Assembly (NCBI GenBank): GCA_004556545.1
Contig: SFGO01000030.1
Location: 1 to 49,079 of the forward strand
From: Clostridiales bacterium
Lineage (GTDB): Bacteria; Bacillota; Clostridia; Christensenellales; Aristaeellaceae
DNA: 49,079 nt
Direction of reading: 5' to 3'
The notes below the pieces were generated by a model. That model searched no databases. It was not told the DNA's origin and was given only the letters and a program-made list of their open reading frames with translations. Below, piece after piece: positions 31,481 through 40,266 of this stretch (the first letter of the stretch is position 1; each line of letters opens with the position of its first letter). Made by a program: the position numbers and the translations under genes.

Positions 31481-33106
31481 TTATGAATGAAGATGCTTTT
31501 GCAGAGTACGCCGGACGGCTCCATTGCCGGACAGCATTTCCGCAAGGTAGGCTTTGACCCTGGGAGCCAGACCGAGCTCCCGCAGGTTCACGCCGAAAAG
31601 CGCGGCGTTTTCCAGCAGCGGATCCAAAACGCTGCCTGCCGTATCCGGGTGGCCGAAACGGACGTCCGCCAGCGCGGCGCGCAGCTCCGGCAGCATGGGA
31701 TCGGCGCTGACCGGCATTTCCCGTCCTTCATCGTCGATCCCCAGCAAATAGCGCAGCCATCCGGCCAGCGTCAGCGGAATCGCCGTCAGGCTGGAAATAT
31801 CCAGATCGGGACGCGCGGCGTAGCTTTTCAGCGTTTCGCCGAAACGAATGGGAAGCTTTTGACTGGTGTCGGTGGCGATCCGCTGGGGCGTATCCGGCAG
31901 GAAGGGGTTCGGCAGACGCTGCTTCACCACTTCGTCCAGAAAGGCTCTGGGGCTCAGAATCCCCGGATCGGTCACAACGGGCAGACCCTCCGTATAGCCG
32001 ATTCGTTCCGCCAGCGCCTTCAGGTCGGCGTCGCGCATTTCATCGGCAATGAGCGAATAGCCCAGCAGACAGCCGAAAATCGCCAGCCCGGTATGCAGCG
32101 GATTCAGACAGGTGGTCACTTTCATGCGCTCCGTCCGATTGACGGTTTCCCGATCGGTCATATAAACGCCCGCTGCTTCCAGCGCGGGACGGCCGTTGGG
32201 AAAACGATCCTCCACCACTAAGTATTGGGGCGCTTCCGCGTTCACAAAGGGCGCGATATAGGTTCCCTTTTCCGTCACGATGGGGGCCATGTCCGCAAGG
32301 CCCAGTGCCTCCAGCTGACGGGCAATGGCTTCGGAAGGACGGGGCGTGATTTTGTCGATCATCGTCCAGGGGAAGCTGACCTGCCCCTCGTCCTCCAGCC
32401 AGGCAGTATATTTCGCTGGCACCCAGCCTTTTTCCTGCCAGCCGTGGGCAATTTCCAGCACGCTGGAACGCAGCTTTTCGCCGTTGTGACTGCAATTATC
32501 CATGCTGACCAGAGCGATGGGCTTTGCCCCGGCCTGAAAACGGCGGAGGAGCAGAGCCGCCGCCACGCTCATGGCGTGACAGGGCTGCTCCGGCCCGTTC
32601 TGCAGGTCGCGGCGCACGGGCTCCAATAGCTGACCGTCCATGTTTCGAAGGGCGTAGCCTTTCTCGGTAATGGTAAAGCTGACCATCTGCAGCGAAGGGT
32701 TCTCAAAGGCGGCGCAGAGCGCCTGCCAGTCCGGGAGAAAGCGGGGAGAGGCTTTCAGCCCCCGGGCGACGGAAGCGATCACTTCCTTGTCCGTGGAGCC
32801 GTCCGGGCGCAGCGTGACCAGCAGCGTCATGGAGTCGTGAGGCAGATCGATGCGGTCGATGATGCCGTCGTCGAAGGTCTCAGCCGCCAGAATACCGGCG
32901 CTTTCAAGCCCCTGATTCAGAAGCCGCTGCTGCAGCCCGGCGATGAAGCCGCGGAAAATATTGCCCTCGCCGAAATGCACCCAGCGGGGCGCGGCGAAGG
33001 TTTCGCGGCGCATTTGTCTCCAGTCAAAGGAGGGAAGCGCGATCTGCGCTTCCCTCCAATTTTGTTTTTGCATAAGTCCCTGTTCATTCAGCTGTAGGTT
33101 TTTCAT
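31481..33106 (-). CDS. uxuB: fructuronate reductase (mannitol dehydrogenase family)
   Basis: 541 residues. The N-terminal Rossmann domain has RWVHFGEGNIFRGF at about 41-54. The C-terminal mannitol-dehydrogenase domain carries SMDNCSHNG and the catalytic-region FPWTMIDKITPRP, then NRTERMKVTTCLNPLHTGLA. It reduces D-fructuronate to D-mannonate with NADH, the step before UxuA. The ATG overlaps the uxuA stop by four bases, so both are translated together. I prefer uxuB over mannitol or altronate dehydrogenase because the partner gene is uxuA and a distinct uxaB lies at 45113. It is cytoplasmic. Confidence 0.9.
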   Translation of the reverse strand: MKNLQLNEQGLMQKQNWREAQIALPSFDWRQMRRETFAAPRWVHFGEGNIFRGFIAGLQQRLLNQGLESAGILAAETFDDGIIDRIDLPHDSMTLLVTLRPDGSTDKEVIASVARGLKASPRFLPDWQALCAAFENPSLQMVSFTITEKGYALRNMDGQLLEPVRRDLQNGPEQPCHAMSVAAALLLRRFQAGAKPIALVSMDNCSHNGEKLRSSVLEIAHGWQEKGWVPAKYTAWLEDEGQVSFPWTMIDKITPRPSEAIARQLEALGLADMAPIVTEKGTYIAPFVNAEAPQYLVVEDRFPNGRPALEAAGVYMTDRETVNRTERMKVTTCLNPLHTGLAIFGCLLGYSLIADEMRDADLKALAERIGYTEGLPVVTDPGILSPRAFLDEVVKQRLPNPFLPDTPQRIATDTSQKLPIRFGETLKSYAARPDLDISSLTAIPLTLAGWLRYLLGIDDEGREMPVSADPMLPELRAALADVRFGHPDTAGSVLDPLLENAALFGVNLRELGLAPRVKAYLAEMLSGNGAVRRTLQKHLHS

Positions 33107-34185
33107 GAAGAAAATTCCTCCCTTTTTTCAATGGCTTCCCAAAGGCCGTTCAGGTAGGCGGCGCCCAGCGCACGGTCGTACAGGCCGTAGCCGGGGCGGC
33201 CCTGTTCGTCCCAGATCATGCGGCCGTGATCGGGCCGGATGTAGGTATCGGGGCAGCAGTCGTGAACAGCCTTCATGATGGCGTACAGATCCAGATCGCC
33301 TTCGGAGGAAAGATGGGCGGCCTCCCGGAAATGGTGGTAGCCCAGATGCTTGACATTCCGCACATGCATGGCCCCAATGCGGTTCATTTGGCCGAAATGG
33401 CGGATCATGGCGGGGACGTCGTTGGCCGGATCGGAGCCCAGAGAGCCGGTGCACAGGCAGAGAGTGTTGGCCGGAGAATCGTGGAGAGCCACGAGTTGGT
33501 CAAAATCCGCCTGGCTGTGGGCAATGCGGGGCAGGCCGAAGATGGGCCACGCCGGGTCGTCCGGGTGGCAGGCCATGCGCACGCCCGCTTCCTCGCAGAC
33601 AGGGATGACGCCGTCCAGAAAATAGCGGAAGTTTTCCCGCAGCCGGTCGTCGGTCATGCCCTCGTAGCCCCGCAGGGTTTCTTCCAGCTGACTGAGGCGT
33701 TCCGGCTCCCAGCCGGGCAGCGTGAAGCCGTTGGAGCCATCGGCAGTCCGGCGCACGATTTCCAGCGGCCCCATCTCTCCCAGGTCTTTTTCGTCGAAAT
33801 ACAGGCTGTTGGAGCCGTCTTCGGGAATCAGACGGGCCAGATCGGTGCGCAGCCAGTCAAACACAGGCATGAAATTGTAGACGATGACCTTGACACCGTA
33901 TCGGGCCAGACGGCGAATCGTGGCGCGATAATTTTCGATATAGGCGTCGCGGGAAGGCAATCCAAGCTTGATGTCCTCATGGACGTTGACGCTTTCGATC
34001 ACTTCCAGCTCCAGCCCCGCCTCATGAACCTCATGGACAAGGGCACGAACCTCGTCTTCTTCCCAGACGGCCCCGGCCGGTTTGTCCAAAAGTCCCATCA
34101 GGCCGGTCATGCCGGGAATCTGTTTGATGTAGCGCAGGGGGATGGGGTCGGCCTTGCTTCCATACCAGCGAAATGTCATTTTCAT
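33103..34185 (-). CDS. uxuA: mannonate dehydratase
   Basis: 360 residues, the family's normal length. It starts MKMTFRWYGSKADPIPLRYI and contains the conserved PGMTG, ESVNVHEDIKLG, YNFMPVFDWLRTDL, MACHPDDPAWPIFGLPRI and HVRNVKHLG segments of the metal-dependent UxuA TIM barrel. It removes water from D-mannonate to give 2-keto-3-deoxygluconate in the glucuronate branch of the hexuronate pathway. It lies 15 bases downstream of the TRAP permease gene and overlaps uxuB. The kinase and aldolase that use its product are not in this window. Confidence 0.97.
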   Translation of the reverse strand: MKMTFRWYGSKADPIPLRYIKQIPGMTGLMGLLDKPAGAVWEEDEVRALVHEVHEAGLELEVIESVNVHEDIKLGLPSRDAYIENYRATIRRLARYGVKVIVYNFMPVFDWLRTDLARLIPEDGSNSLYFDEKDLGEMGPLEIVRRTADGSNGFTLPGWEPERLSQLEETLRGYEGMTDDRLRENFRYFLDGVIPVCEEAGVRMACHPDDPAWPIFGLPRIAHSQADFDQLVALHDSPANTLCLCTGSLGSDPANDVPAMIRHFGQMNRIGAMHVRNVKHLGYHHFREAAHLSSEGDLDLYAIMKAVHDCCPDTYIRPDHGRMIWDEQGRPGYGLYDRALGAAYLNGLWEAIEKREEFSS

Positions 34186-34200
34186 CTTGCAGGTAACTCC

Positions 34201-35496
34201 TTAATGGATAAACAGGCGCGGCAGCAGCAGACTGATTTCCGGGATGAAGGTAATCAGCATCAGCGCGGCCAGCATGCACAGGTAGAACGGCATCGTGGCC
34301 TTCACCACCCGTTCCATGGGAACCTTCGACACGGCGGAGCCGATGAACAGCACGGATCCCACAGGCGGCGTCAGCAGACCGATACCGCAGTTCAGCATCA
34401 TCATAATGCCAAATTGGATTTTGTCAATGCCGATGCTCTCTGCAATGGGCAGAAGAATGGGCGTGGCGATCAGAATGATGGGGGCCATGTCCATGATGCA
34501 GCCCAGAATGAGCAGGATCAGATTGATGAGCAGCGCCAGTACGATGGGATTGCTGGAAATGCCGGTAATGAGGTCGGCGGCAAACTGCGGCACGTGCAGG
34601 ATGGTCAGGCAGTAGCCGAAGGCGGCGGAGGTGGAAATCAGAATAAGCACGATGCTCAGGGTTTCCACGCATTCGTTCAGCGCCTTCCAGACGCCCTTCC
34701 AGTTCAGGCCCTTGTACACATACACGCTGACGAACAGTGAGTAGATGACGGCAATGGCGGCGCTTTCGGTGGCGGTGAACACACCGGCCACAACGCCTAC
34801 CACCACGATCAGGATGGCGGCCAGCGCCCAGATGGAACGCCCGCATTGCTTCAGGAAGCCTTTCAGGCTGAAGGGTTCGCCCTTGGGATAGCCCCGTTTG
34901 ACGGAGATGATGTAGGAGCCGACCATCAGACACAGGCACAGAATCGCGCCGGGAATATAACCCGCCATAAACAGCGCGCCTACGCTGATGCCTCCGGCGG
35001 AGGTGGCGTAAATGACCATGTTATGACTAGGCGGAACCAGAATGCCCTCCACGGAAGAGGTAATGGTCAGCGCCGTGGCAAAGTCATCGTCATAGCCCTG
35101 CTCAACCATCATGGGGATGATGATGGAGCCCAGGCTGGCGGTATCCGCCGCAGCGGAGCCGGAAATGCCGCCGAAGAAGTAGCTGTCCACGCAGTTCACC
35201 ATGGCCAGACCGCCGCGCATCCAGCCTACCAGCGAGTTGGCCAGCGCGACCAGCTTATCGGAAATGCCGCCTGTACCCATCAGGCAGCCCATGGTAATGA
35301 AGAAGGGAACGGCCATCAGACTGTAGGACCATACGCCCTTGACCATCTGCGTGGCCAGCGTGGTCAGCGAAGTGCCCATGTTCATAAGGCACAGTACGGT
35401 GGAAACGCCCACGGCATAAGCGATGGGGACTCGGAGAACAATCAAAAGAAGAAAGGATCCCAGCAGAAGGACGATAGAAAGAACGTCGGGGGTCAT
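34201..35496 (-). CDS. TRAP transporter large permease (DctM)
   Basis: 431 residues with about 12 hydrophobic helices, typical of DctM: FLLLIVLRVPIAYAVGV near the N terminus, the conserved GxSG-like FFGGISGSAAADTASLGSI, IPPS-like VPPSHNMVIYA, and LTPPVGSVLF near the end. It carries the sodium- or proton-driven transport path of a tripartite TRAP importer with the DctQ and DctP proteins encoded just upstream. The start overlaps dctQ by four bases. Given the uxuA/uxuB genes in the same operon, the substrate is probably glucuronate or galacturonate, as shown for several TRAP systems. Confidence 0.93.
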   Translation of the reverse strand: MTPDVLSIVLLLGSFLLLIVLRVPIAYAVGVSTVLCLMNMGTSLTTLATQMVKGVWSYSLMAVPFFITMGCLMGTGGISDKLVALANSLVGWMRGGLAMVNCVDSYFFGGISGSAAADTASLGSIIIPMMVEQGYDDDFATALTITSSVEGILVPPSHNMVIYATSAGGISVGALFMAGYIPGAILCLCLMVGSYIISVKRGYPKGEPFSLKGFLKQCGRSIWALAAILIVVVGVVAGVFTATESAAIAVIYSLFVSVYVYKGLNWKGVWKALNECVETLSIVLILISTSAAFGYCLTILHVPQFAADLITGISSNPIVLALLINLILLILGCIMDMAPIILIATPILLPIAESIGIDKIQFGIMMMLNCGIGLLTPPVGSVLFIGSAVSKVPMERVVKATMPFYLCMLAALMLITFIPEISLLLPRLFIH

Positions 35497-36053
35497 AGCG
35501 CCTGCACCTCCTCTGAAACGGCCGCTTCTTTTTCCTTGACGAAGAATGACCGGAGATTCTGATAAATGGCTTCCAATTCAAAAACGATCATACCGGCGCC
35601 TGCGATGGGCACGGGCAGATACATCCACATTTTGCTCAGGGTAGGAATGGATTCGTACTTGGCAAAGCGGGCCAGCGGGCCGGTGCAGACCTGCGCACCG
35701 TAAACCACCATGATAACGCCCAGCAGGAGAACAATCAGGTCGCTGATGAGGTCCGAAATCTTGACCAGCGTCTTGGGCAAATACTTATCAAAGGCCGTCA
35801 TGCGGATATGGGAGCTGCGGCGAATGGCTAAGGAGGCGGAAAGCACGGCCATGTATACCATAAAGGTCAGCACCATCTGCTCCCCCCACGGCATGGGCGG
35901 GAAAATCGCGTTGGGCACATAGCGCTGGATCACGGTCAGCGTGGCGATGAGAATATCGGCGATCAGAAGCAGCTTGCAGATCGTCATGAGGATCTTATCC
36001 GTGACGTCATAGACGATTTTGAATTTATCCAGAATTTTGAAGATTTTCGGCAT
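35493..36053 (-). CDS. TRAP transporter small permease (DctQ)
   Basis: 186 residues from the ATG at 36053, preceded by AAGGGAG. The frame extends further upstream, but those residues lack membrane character. Four membrane helices are visible (for example ILMTICKLLLIADILIATLT and LIVLLLGVIMVVYG), with the motif RRSSHIRM between helices 2 and 3 typical of DctQ. It joins DctM in the membrane. It ends in an ATGA overlap with dctM. Confidence 0.9.
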   Translation of the reverse strand: MPKIFKILDKFKIVYDVTDKILMTICKLLLIADILIATLTVIQRYVPNAIFPPMPWGEQMVLTFMVYMAVLSASLAIRRSSHIRMTAFDKYLPKTLVKISDLISDLIVLLLGVIMVVYGAQVCTGPLARFAKYESIPTLSKMWMYLPVPIAGAGMIVFELEAIYQNLRSFFVKEKEAAVSEEVQAL

Positions 36054-36092
36054 TGAGGACCGACTCCCTTCCAGACGAAGTGGGCTTGGAAA

Positions 36093-36127
36093 CGGGGGAG
36101 GAGCGGAGAGAAACCGCTCTTCCCCCG
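36093..36127 (-). terminator. intercistronic hairpin after dctP
   Basis: On the minus strand, CGGGGGAAGAGCGG pairs with CCGCTCCTCCCCCG apart from one mismatch, followed by TTTCC. It lies between dctP and dctQ and probably lets the binding protein be made in excess of the permeases. Confidence 0.65.
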
Positions 36128-36155
36128 GCAAGGCGTGAACGCCTGTGAAACGCTA

Positions 36156-37142
36156 TTACTTCATGTTCACGATCTGCTGGTACAGCTCGGCCTGATCGGC
36201 AGTGTTCTTTTCAATGGTGTTCTGGCAGGCTTCCACCCAGGGAGCCTTGTCTTCCACTTCGATGACGTGCACGCCGTCAGCCTTCAGCTGCTCCAGCACC
36301 TTGGCTTCTTCGTCGGCGCTGAGCTCGGCGTTGTAGTTCTGGGTCAGTCGGCCTGCTTCCATAATGGCCTGCTGCTGCTCTTCGGTCAGCTTGGCCCAAG
36401 CCATGTCGGTAATGACGATCTGGATCGCGCCCAGCGTATGGCCGTCCAGCATCAGGTAGGGAGCCACTTCGGGGAAGGCGTTGGAGCGGTAGTTGGCGAT
36501 GGGCTGTTCGGCCGCATCCACCACGCCGGTCTGCAGCGCGCTGTACAGCTCGGTAAAGGAGACCACGGTGGGGTTGGCACCCAGGTCGGTGACCATGCCG
36601 GTCATGACGGGGTCTTCGGAAACGCGGATCTTCATTTCCTTCAGGTCGTCAATGGTTTTCACTTCGTTGCGGAAGAAGAAATGACGGAAGCCTTCTTCGC
36701 CGTAGCAGATGCCGCGCAGGGGCAGGCCCACGGTCTGGGGCTCGGCCAGGAATTCCTGAGCCAGCTCGCTGTTGGCGAAATTCCAGAAATGCTCGCGGCT
36801 GACGAAGGTGTAGGGGATGGACAGCAGCTTGGCTTTGTTGCAGCCGTAGGCGGTGAACTGGAACGCGGAAAAACGGCCGATGTCCACGGTACCGCTGCCG
36901 CTGAGAATGCCGTCCAGCACCTGCGCTTCGGTGCCGAGCACGCCGGAGTGCTGGATGTTGATCAGCACGCTGCCGCCGGTCAGCTCTTCCACTTTTTCTT
37001 TAAAGAACTGAGCGGTTTTGCCGACGATGGTATCCAGCGGGTTCACCTCGCTGTAGGTCAGGGTGACGGTGTCCGCCGCCAGCGCGGCGGTGCAGCTGAG
37101 AATCAGGGCGAGGGTGAGCATAAACGCGAGAACCTTTTTCAT
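36156..37142 (-). CDS. TRAP transporter solute-binding protein (DctP)
   Basis: 328 residues. A signal peptide (MKKVLAFMLTLALILSCTAA, cleavage near ALAA) precedes a DctP-fold body. FRHFFFRNEVKTIDDLKEMKIRVSEDP matches the conserved arginine region that binds the carboxylate of the ligand; the Arg in KIRV is the usual ligand residue. LGANPTVVSFTELYSALQTGVVDAAE is also family-typical. It captures an acidic sugar outside the membrane for DctQM. It is the first gene of the operon, with a GGAGG site and the promoter/operator at 37218-37257. Confidence 0.95.
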   Translation of the reverse strand: MKKVLAFMLTLALILSCTAALAADTVTLTYSEVNPLDTIVGKTAQFFKEKVEELTGGSVLINIQHSGVLGTEAQVLDGILSGSGTVDIGRFSAFQFTAYGCNKAKLLSIPYTFVSREHFWNFANSELAQEFLAEPQTVGLPLRGICYGEEGFRHFFFRNEVKTIDDLKEMKIRVSEDPVMTGMVTDLGANPTVVSFTELYSALQTGVVDAAEQPIANYRSNAFPEVAPYLMLDGHTLGAIQIVITDMAWAKLTEEQQQAIMEAGRLTQNYNAELSADEEAKVLEQLKADGVHVIEVEDKAPWVEACQNTIEKNTADQAELYQQIVNMK

Positions 37143-37217
37143 GTTGGAAACCTCCTGTGAATATTTTTTGTGTCCGATAAGGTTTGAAACGTCCCTGACC
37201 GGACAATTTCTGAGCTT

Positions 37218-37246
37218 ATTATATCAACGGAGACACGAATTGTCTA
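37218..37246 (-). promoter_or_regulatory. dctP-uxuA-uxuB operon promoter
   Basis: On the minus strand, TAGACA (37246-37241) and TATAAT (37223-37218) are spaced by 17 bases, about 75 bases before the dctP ATG. Confidence 0.8.
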
Positions 37247-37257
37247 CTAGTATGCAA
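37240..37257. promoter_or_regulatory. palindromic operator, likely for GntR/UxuR
   Basis: TTGTCTACTAGTATGCAA is an 18-bp imperfect palindrome with a perfect TACTAGTA core and TTG/CAA ends. It covers the -35 box of the TRAP/uxu promoter, the ideal place for repression. The best candidate binder is the FCD regulator encoded at the end of the operon. Confidence 0.65.
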
Positions 37258-37397
37258 GTTAAGATTCTGTTAAGAAATATGGATATTTTTACCAAGCACA
37301 GCCGCAGGGATTGCGTTTCGTTCTATTCTATGCCACAATACAGAAAAACGTTCCCTCGGGCATAGGATGAACAGAAGTTTTTTTCAGGAGGTTTTGT

Positions 37398-38000
37398 ATG
37401 GCGAAAGAAATCATTACCGTGCATGTCCGGCTGGAGGCGGAGGCTTTCCGGCGCTTTGCCGTCTTTGACAATCTTCTGTTAAGGCGGCGATGGGGCAGAC
37501 CGGTGGTTTTCTGTATTCTGATGACGGTATTTGCGGCGATATGCTTCTGGCTGCGCCGGGAACAGTCCGCCCTCATCGGCAGCGTATTGCTGCTGGTGGG
37601 CTTCGGGATGCCGCTGGTGTATTTCGGTACCTTTTTTCATCAGATCCAGACGCAGGTGAAAAAGCTCCGGCTGAAGACTCCCCAGGCTTTTTATACGCTT
37701 CGTCTCGGCCCGGAGGGCGTGCGCATCACCAACGACCGGAAAACTGAGGCGGCGCAGGAGCTTCCGTGGGAGAAGGTTTACGCCGCCTACCGGGTGCGGG
37801 GAAGCGTTTATCTGTACGCCACGCCCGCCCGCGCCTTCCTCTTGCCGGACGGGCAGGCGGACGCTTCGCCGGAGGAGCTTTGGCAGCTGCTGACCCGCCA
37901 TATGGAGGCAAAGCGGCTGTTTGCGGGCACTGACAGCCAGCATGGAATTTCTCGGCAGACGATGAGCACCCGGAAAAAATCATCCGGCCCTTCCATCTGA
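37398..38000 (+). CDS. YcxB-like membrane protein
   Basis: 200 residues. Two membrane helices lie at about residues 35-50 and 55-75 (PVVFCILMTVFAAICFWL and SVLLLVGFGMPLVYF). A cytoplasmic domain follows with LGPEGVRITNDRKT, LPWEKVYAAYRVRGSVYLY and an FLLPDG turn, the pattern of the YcxB-like C-terminal domain. The function of this family is unknown. CAGGAGG lies 8 bases before the ATG. It diverges from dctP but shows no functional link to hexuronate use. Confidence 0.7.
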   Translation: MAKEIITVHVRLEAEAFRRFAVFDNLLLRRRWGRPVVFCILMTVFAAICFWLRREQSALIGSVLLLVGFGMPLVYFGTFFHQIQTQVKKLRLKTPQAFYTLRLGPEGVRITNDRKTEAAQELPWEKVYAAYRVRGSVYLYATPARAFLLPDGQADASPEELWQLLTRHMEAKRLFAGTDSQHGISRQTMSTRKKSSGPSI

Positions 38001-38084
38001 GACTTTTATTTTGTGAAGGGACTGACAGAGCTTCTCTGATGTTCAGGAATTTTGCTGCCTATCGCAAAAATTTGCTGCGGCGTC

Positions 38085-38113
38085 TTGACAGCACGAACCA
38101 AAAACCGTATACT
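38085..38113 (+). promoter_or_regulatory. promoter of secreted-protein/ABC operon
   Basis: A perfect TTGACA (38085-38090) and TATACT (38108-38113) spaced by 17 bases, with about 110 bases of leader before the TTG start. Confidence 0.8.
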
Positions 38114-38223
38114 GAACCTATATCTTGGAAGACGAACTCAAATTCCTTTGACATTTACCGAACCCTGAGAATTCTTGAAAAAATAAGGATCTTTCTAGAG
38201 AGGGAAAGGAGTGTCGATAGTCT

Positions 38224-38793
38224 TTGTTTCAATGGAAGCGAATAGATTCTTTACGGGTCGCTGTTTGTCTCATCCTGTTTCTCTTCATCCCCGCTGCCGG
38301 GCTTGCAGCGGAAACGGCTCTGTGCGGTGAATGGGTTTTTGCCGATCTTCCGAGGAAAACGGTTATCCGTTTGAACGAAGATGGATCCGCTTTCTATGGC
38401 GGGCAAAATCTCACATGGGACGATACGGAGGAGGGGCTTCTTCTCACCGATGCGGAAGGCGCTTCTGTCACGCTCCGATACGCGCTTTCTGATTCGGGGA
38501 TGGTGTTGTATCTTCCCTCCGCATTTGAAAGAATCAGCGATATCGGCGGCGAAGGCCAGCTTGTCGGCTCGTGGAAGGCAGTCGGCGGCGTTTCTGAAAG
38601 CAGCTTCGTTTTTACCGAGGATGGGCATTTTTTGGAGGACGGCGTTTTCACCGGTTATTATTTTGTCGATAACGAAAACGATTACGTACTGCTTCAGTAC
38701 GGCGATCTTTTTCAGGACACTGGGATTTATTATTGGTTTGCGGATGACGGATACCTGTATATAGCGTATCCGTGGAAGCTCGCCCGTAAATAA
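38224..38793 (+). CDS. small secreted beta-rich protein, function unknown
   Basis: 189 residues. A basic N terminus and hydrophobic segment (VAVCLILFLFIPAAG) ending GLAAE form a signal peptide. The mature part has two similar halves: GEWVFADLP...IRLNEDGSAFYGG and GSWKAVGG...FVFTEDGHFLEDG. This is the repeating pattern of lipocalin-like domains seen in many gut Clostridia. The start is TTG with AAAGGAG 12 bases upstream, so expression may be low. It lies 120 bases before the sugar-binding protein gene, behind a common promoter. A role at the cell surface is inferred only. Confidence 0.65.
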   Translation: MFQWKRIDSLRVAVCLILFLFIPAAGLAAETALCGEWVFADLPRKTVIRLNEDGSAFYGGQNLTWDDTEEGLLLTDAEGASVTLRYALSDSGMVLYLPSAFERISDIGGEGQLVGSWKAVGGVSESSFVFTEDGHFLEDGVFTGYYFVDNENDYVLLQYGDLFQDTGIYYWFADDGYLYIAYPWKLARK

Positions 38794-38805
38794 CGACGGT
38801 TCATC

Positions 38806-38828
38806 CAAAGCCCTGCTTGCGGGCTTTG
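38806..38828 (+). other. hairpin in leader of binding-protein gene
   Basis: CAAAGCCC (38806-38813) pairs with GGGCTTTG (38821-38828). No T run follows, so it is an RNA-stability or attenuator-like structure, not a clear terminator. Confidence 0.45.
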
Positions 38829-38914
38829 CGATAACATACACGATGCCGAAGGAAGGAAAGCCGGCTCCGAACGGAGGACATCGTGAAAATGCCCGAAAAA
38901 GAGGAGGAAACACA

Positions 38915-40150
38915 ATGAAAAAGGTCGTTGCTCTGGTTCTGGCTGCCATCATGCTCCTGTCCCTCGCTTCTGCGCTCGCAGAAAAGGAAACCCTGACCCT
39001 TTGGTCCATCGCTACCGAAGCCGATGCGAATTACCAGACCTATATCGATGCCCTGAAGGACCTCAATGCCGCAAACGAAAAGTATGAAATCGTAATGGAA
39101 GCTACCGAGAACGAAGCCTACAAGACCAAGATCAAGGCTGCCATGTCTGCCGGAGAAGGTCTGCCGGACATCTTCTTCACCTGGTCTATGAGCTTCCTGG
39201 GCGACTTCGTTGAGGCCGGCCGCGTATACTGCCTGGACGATGTGCTGCCCGCCTACAAGGCCGAACTGACCGACGCCATGCTGGCCAACACCAACTACGA
39301 CGGCAAGCAGTACGGCATTCCGCTGGTCTTCAACGTGGTTACGCTGTTCGCCAACATGGATCTGCTGAAGAAGGCTGGCTGGGAAACGGCTCCCGCTACC
39401 TATGACGAGCTGATGAAGTGCTGCGACGATCTGCTTGCCGCCGGTATCATTCCCTTCGGCGTTGCCGGTAAGGAAAATTGGTGCCTGTCCGAGTACACGG
39501 AGCCCCTGCTGGTGAAGACCATCGGCGCCAAGGGCCTGGAAAACTGCTACACCGGTGTGGATTCCTGGAATCAGGAAGGCGTCATCCGCGCCATGACGAT
39601 CTTCACCGACATGATCCAGAAGGGTTACTTCGATCCCAACGCCTCCGCTCTGGGCAACGAAGAAACCAAGCAGAACTTCCTGGCCGGCAAGTATGCCTTC
39701 TATCAGAACGGCTCCTGGAACTGCGGCGAAGTGGCTGCCGCCGGTGAGAACTTTGTGGCTCTGCCCTTCCCCGTGATCGATCCTGAAAAGGCTTCCCTGT
39801 ACGAAATGGTCGGCGGCCCCAACGATTCTCTGGCCGTTACTGCTTCCAGCAAGAATGCTGCCGACGCTGCTGTGATCGCCATGGAGCTTGGCCGCGCCAT
39901 CTCTAAGGGCGGCAACCTGAACGGCGCCGGCATGCCTGGCTGGGCTGTCAACTATGATACTTCTTCCGTCAACCGTGTCAGCAACAGCGTTGCCGAGATG
40001 GTCGCTCAGTCCAGCGGCATGGTTCTGTTCGGCGATAACTTCCTGTCTGCCGACGCTGCCAACACCTATCTGGATTACATTGCTAACCTGTTCGCTGGCA
40101 ACATCACTGCCACGGAATTTGCCGAGGGTCTGGCTGCCGATCTGCAGTGA
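38915..40150 (+). CDS. extracellular solute-binding protein of second ABC importer
   Basis: 411 residues from the ATG at 38915 with GAGGAGGAAA upstream. A signal peptide (MKKVVALVLAAIMLLSLASA) ends ALAE. The body begins TLTLWSIATEADANYQTYID and has the MalE-like LPDIFFTWS and YGIPLVFNVVTLFANMDLLKKAG segments of family 1 sugar-binding proteins. It hands its sugar to the permeases at 40267 and 41148. The sugar is unknown; lying between two hexuronate operons, an oligouronide or a pectin side-chain sugar is plausible. A leaky terminator follows, which would favour excess binding protein. Confidence 0.92.
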   Translation: MKKVVALVLAAIMLLSLASALAEKETLTLWSIATEADANYQTYIDALKDLNAANEKYEIVMEATENEAYKTKIKAAMSAGEGLPDIFFTWSMSFLGDFVEAGRVYCLDDVLPAYKAELTDAMLANTNYDGKQYGIPLVFNVVTLFANMDLLKKAGWETAPATYDELMKCCDDLLAAGIIPFGVAGKENWCLSEYTEPLLVKTIGAKGLENCYTGVDSWNQEGVIRAMTIFTDMIQKGYFDPNASALGNEETKQNFLAGKYAFYQNGSWNCGEVAAAGENFVALPFPVIDPEKASLYEMVGGPNDSLAVTASSKNAADAAVIAMELGRAISKGGNLNGAGMPGWAVNYDTSSVNRVSNSVAEMVAQSSGMVLFGDNFLSADAANTYLDYIANLFAGNITATEFAEGLAADLQ

Positions 40151-40198
40151 TCAGATAAACCGGTAAGCGGTTCCTGATGCAGCCGGGTTGACAAAACG

Positions 40199-40247
40199 TG
40201 GGAGGGTTGCTGAGGGTTCGTCCTGAAGGACCCTCCCATTTCTTTTG
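40199..40247 (+). terminator. leaky terminator between binding-protein and permease genes
   Basis: TGGGAGGGT (40199-40207) pairs with ACCCTCCCA (40230-40238), followed by TTTCTTTT. It lies 20 bases before the first permease ATG. Confidence 0.75.
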
Positions 40248-40266
40248 CGAAGGGATTGAAGAAACC

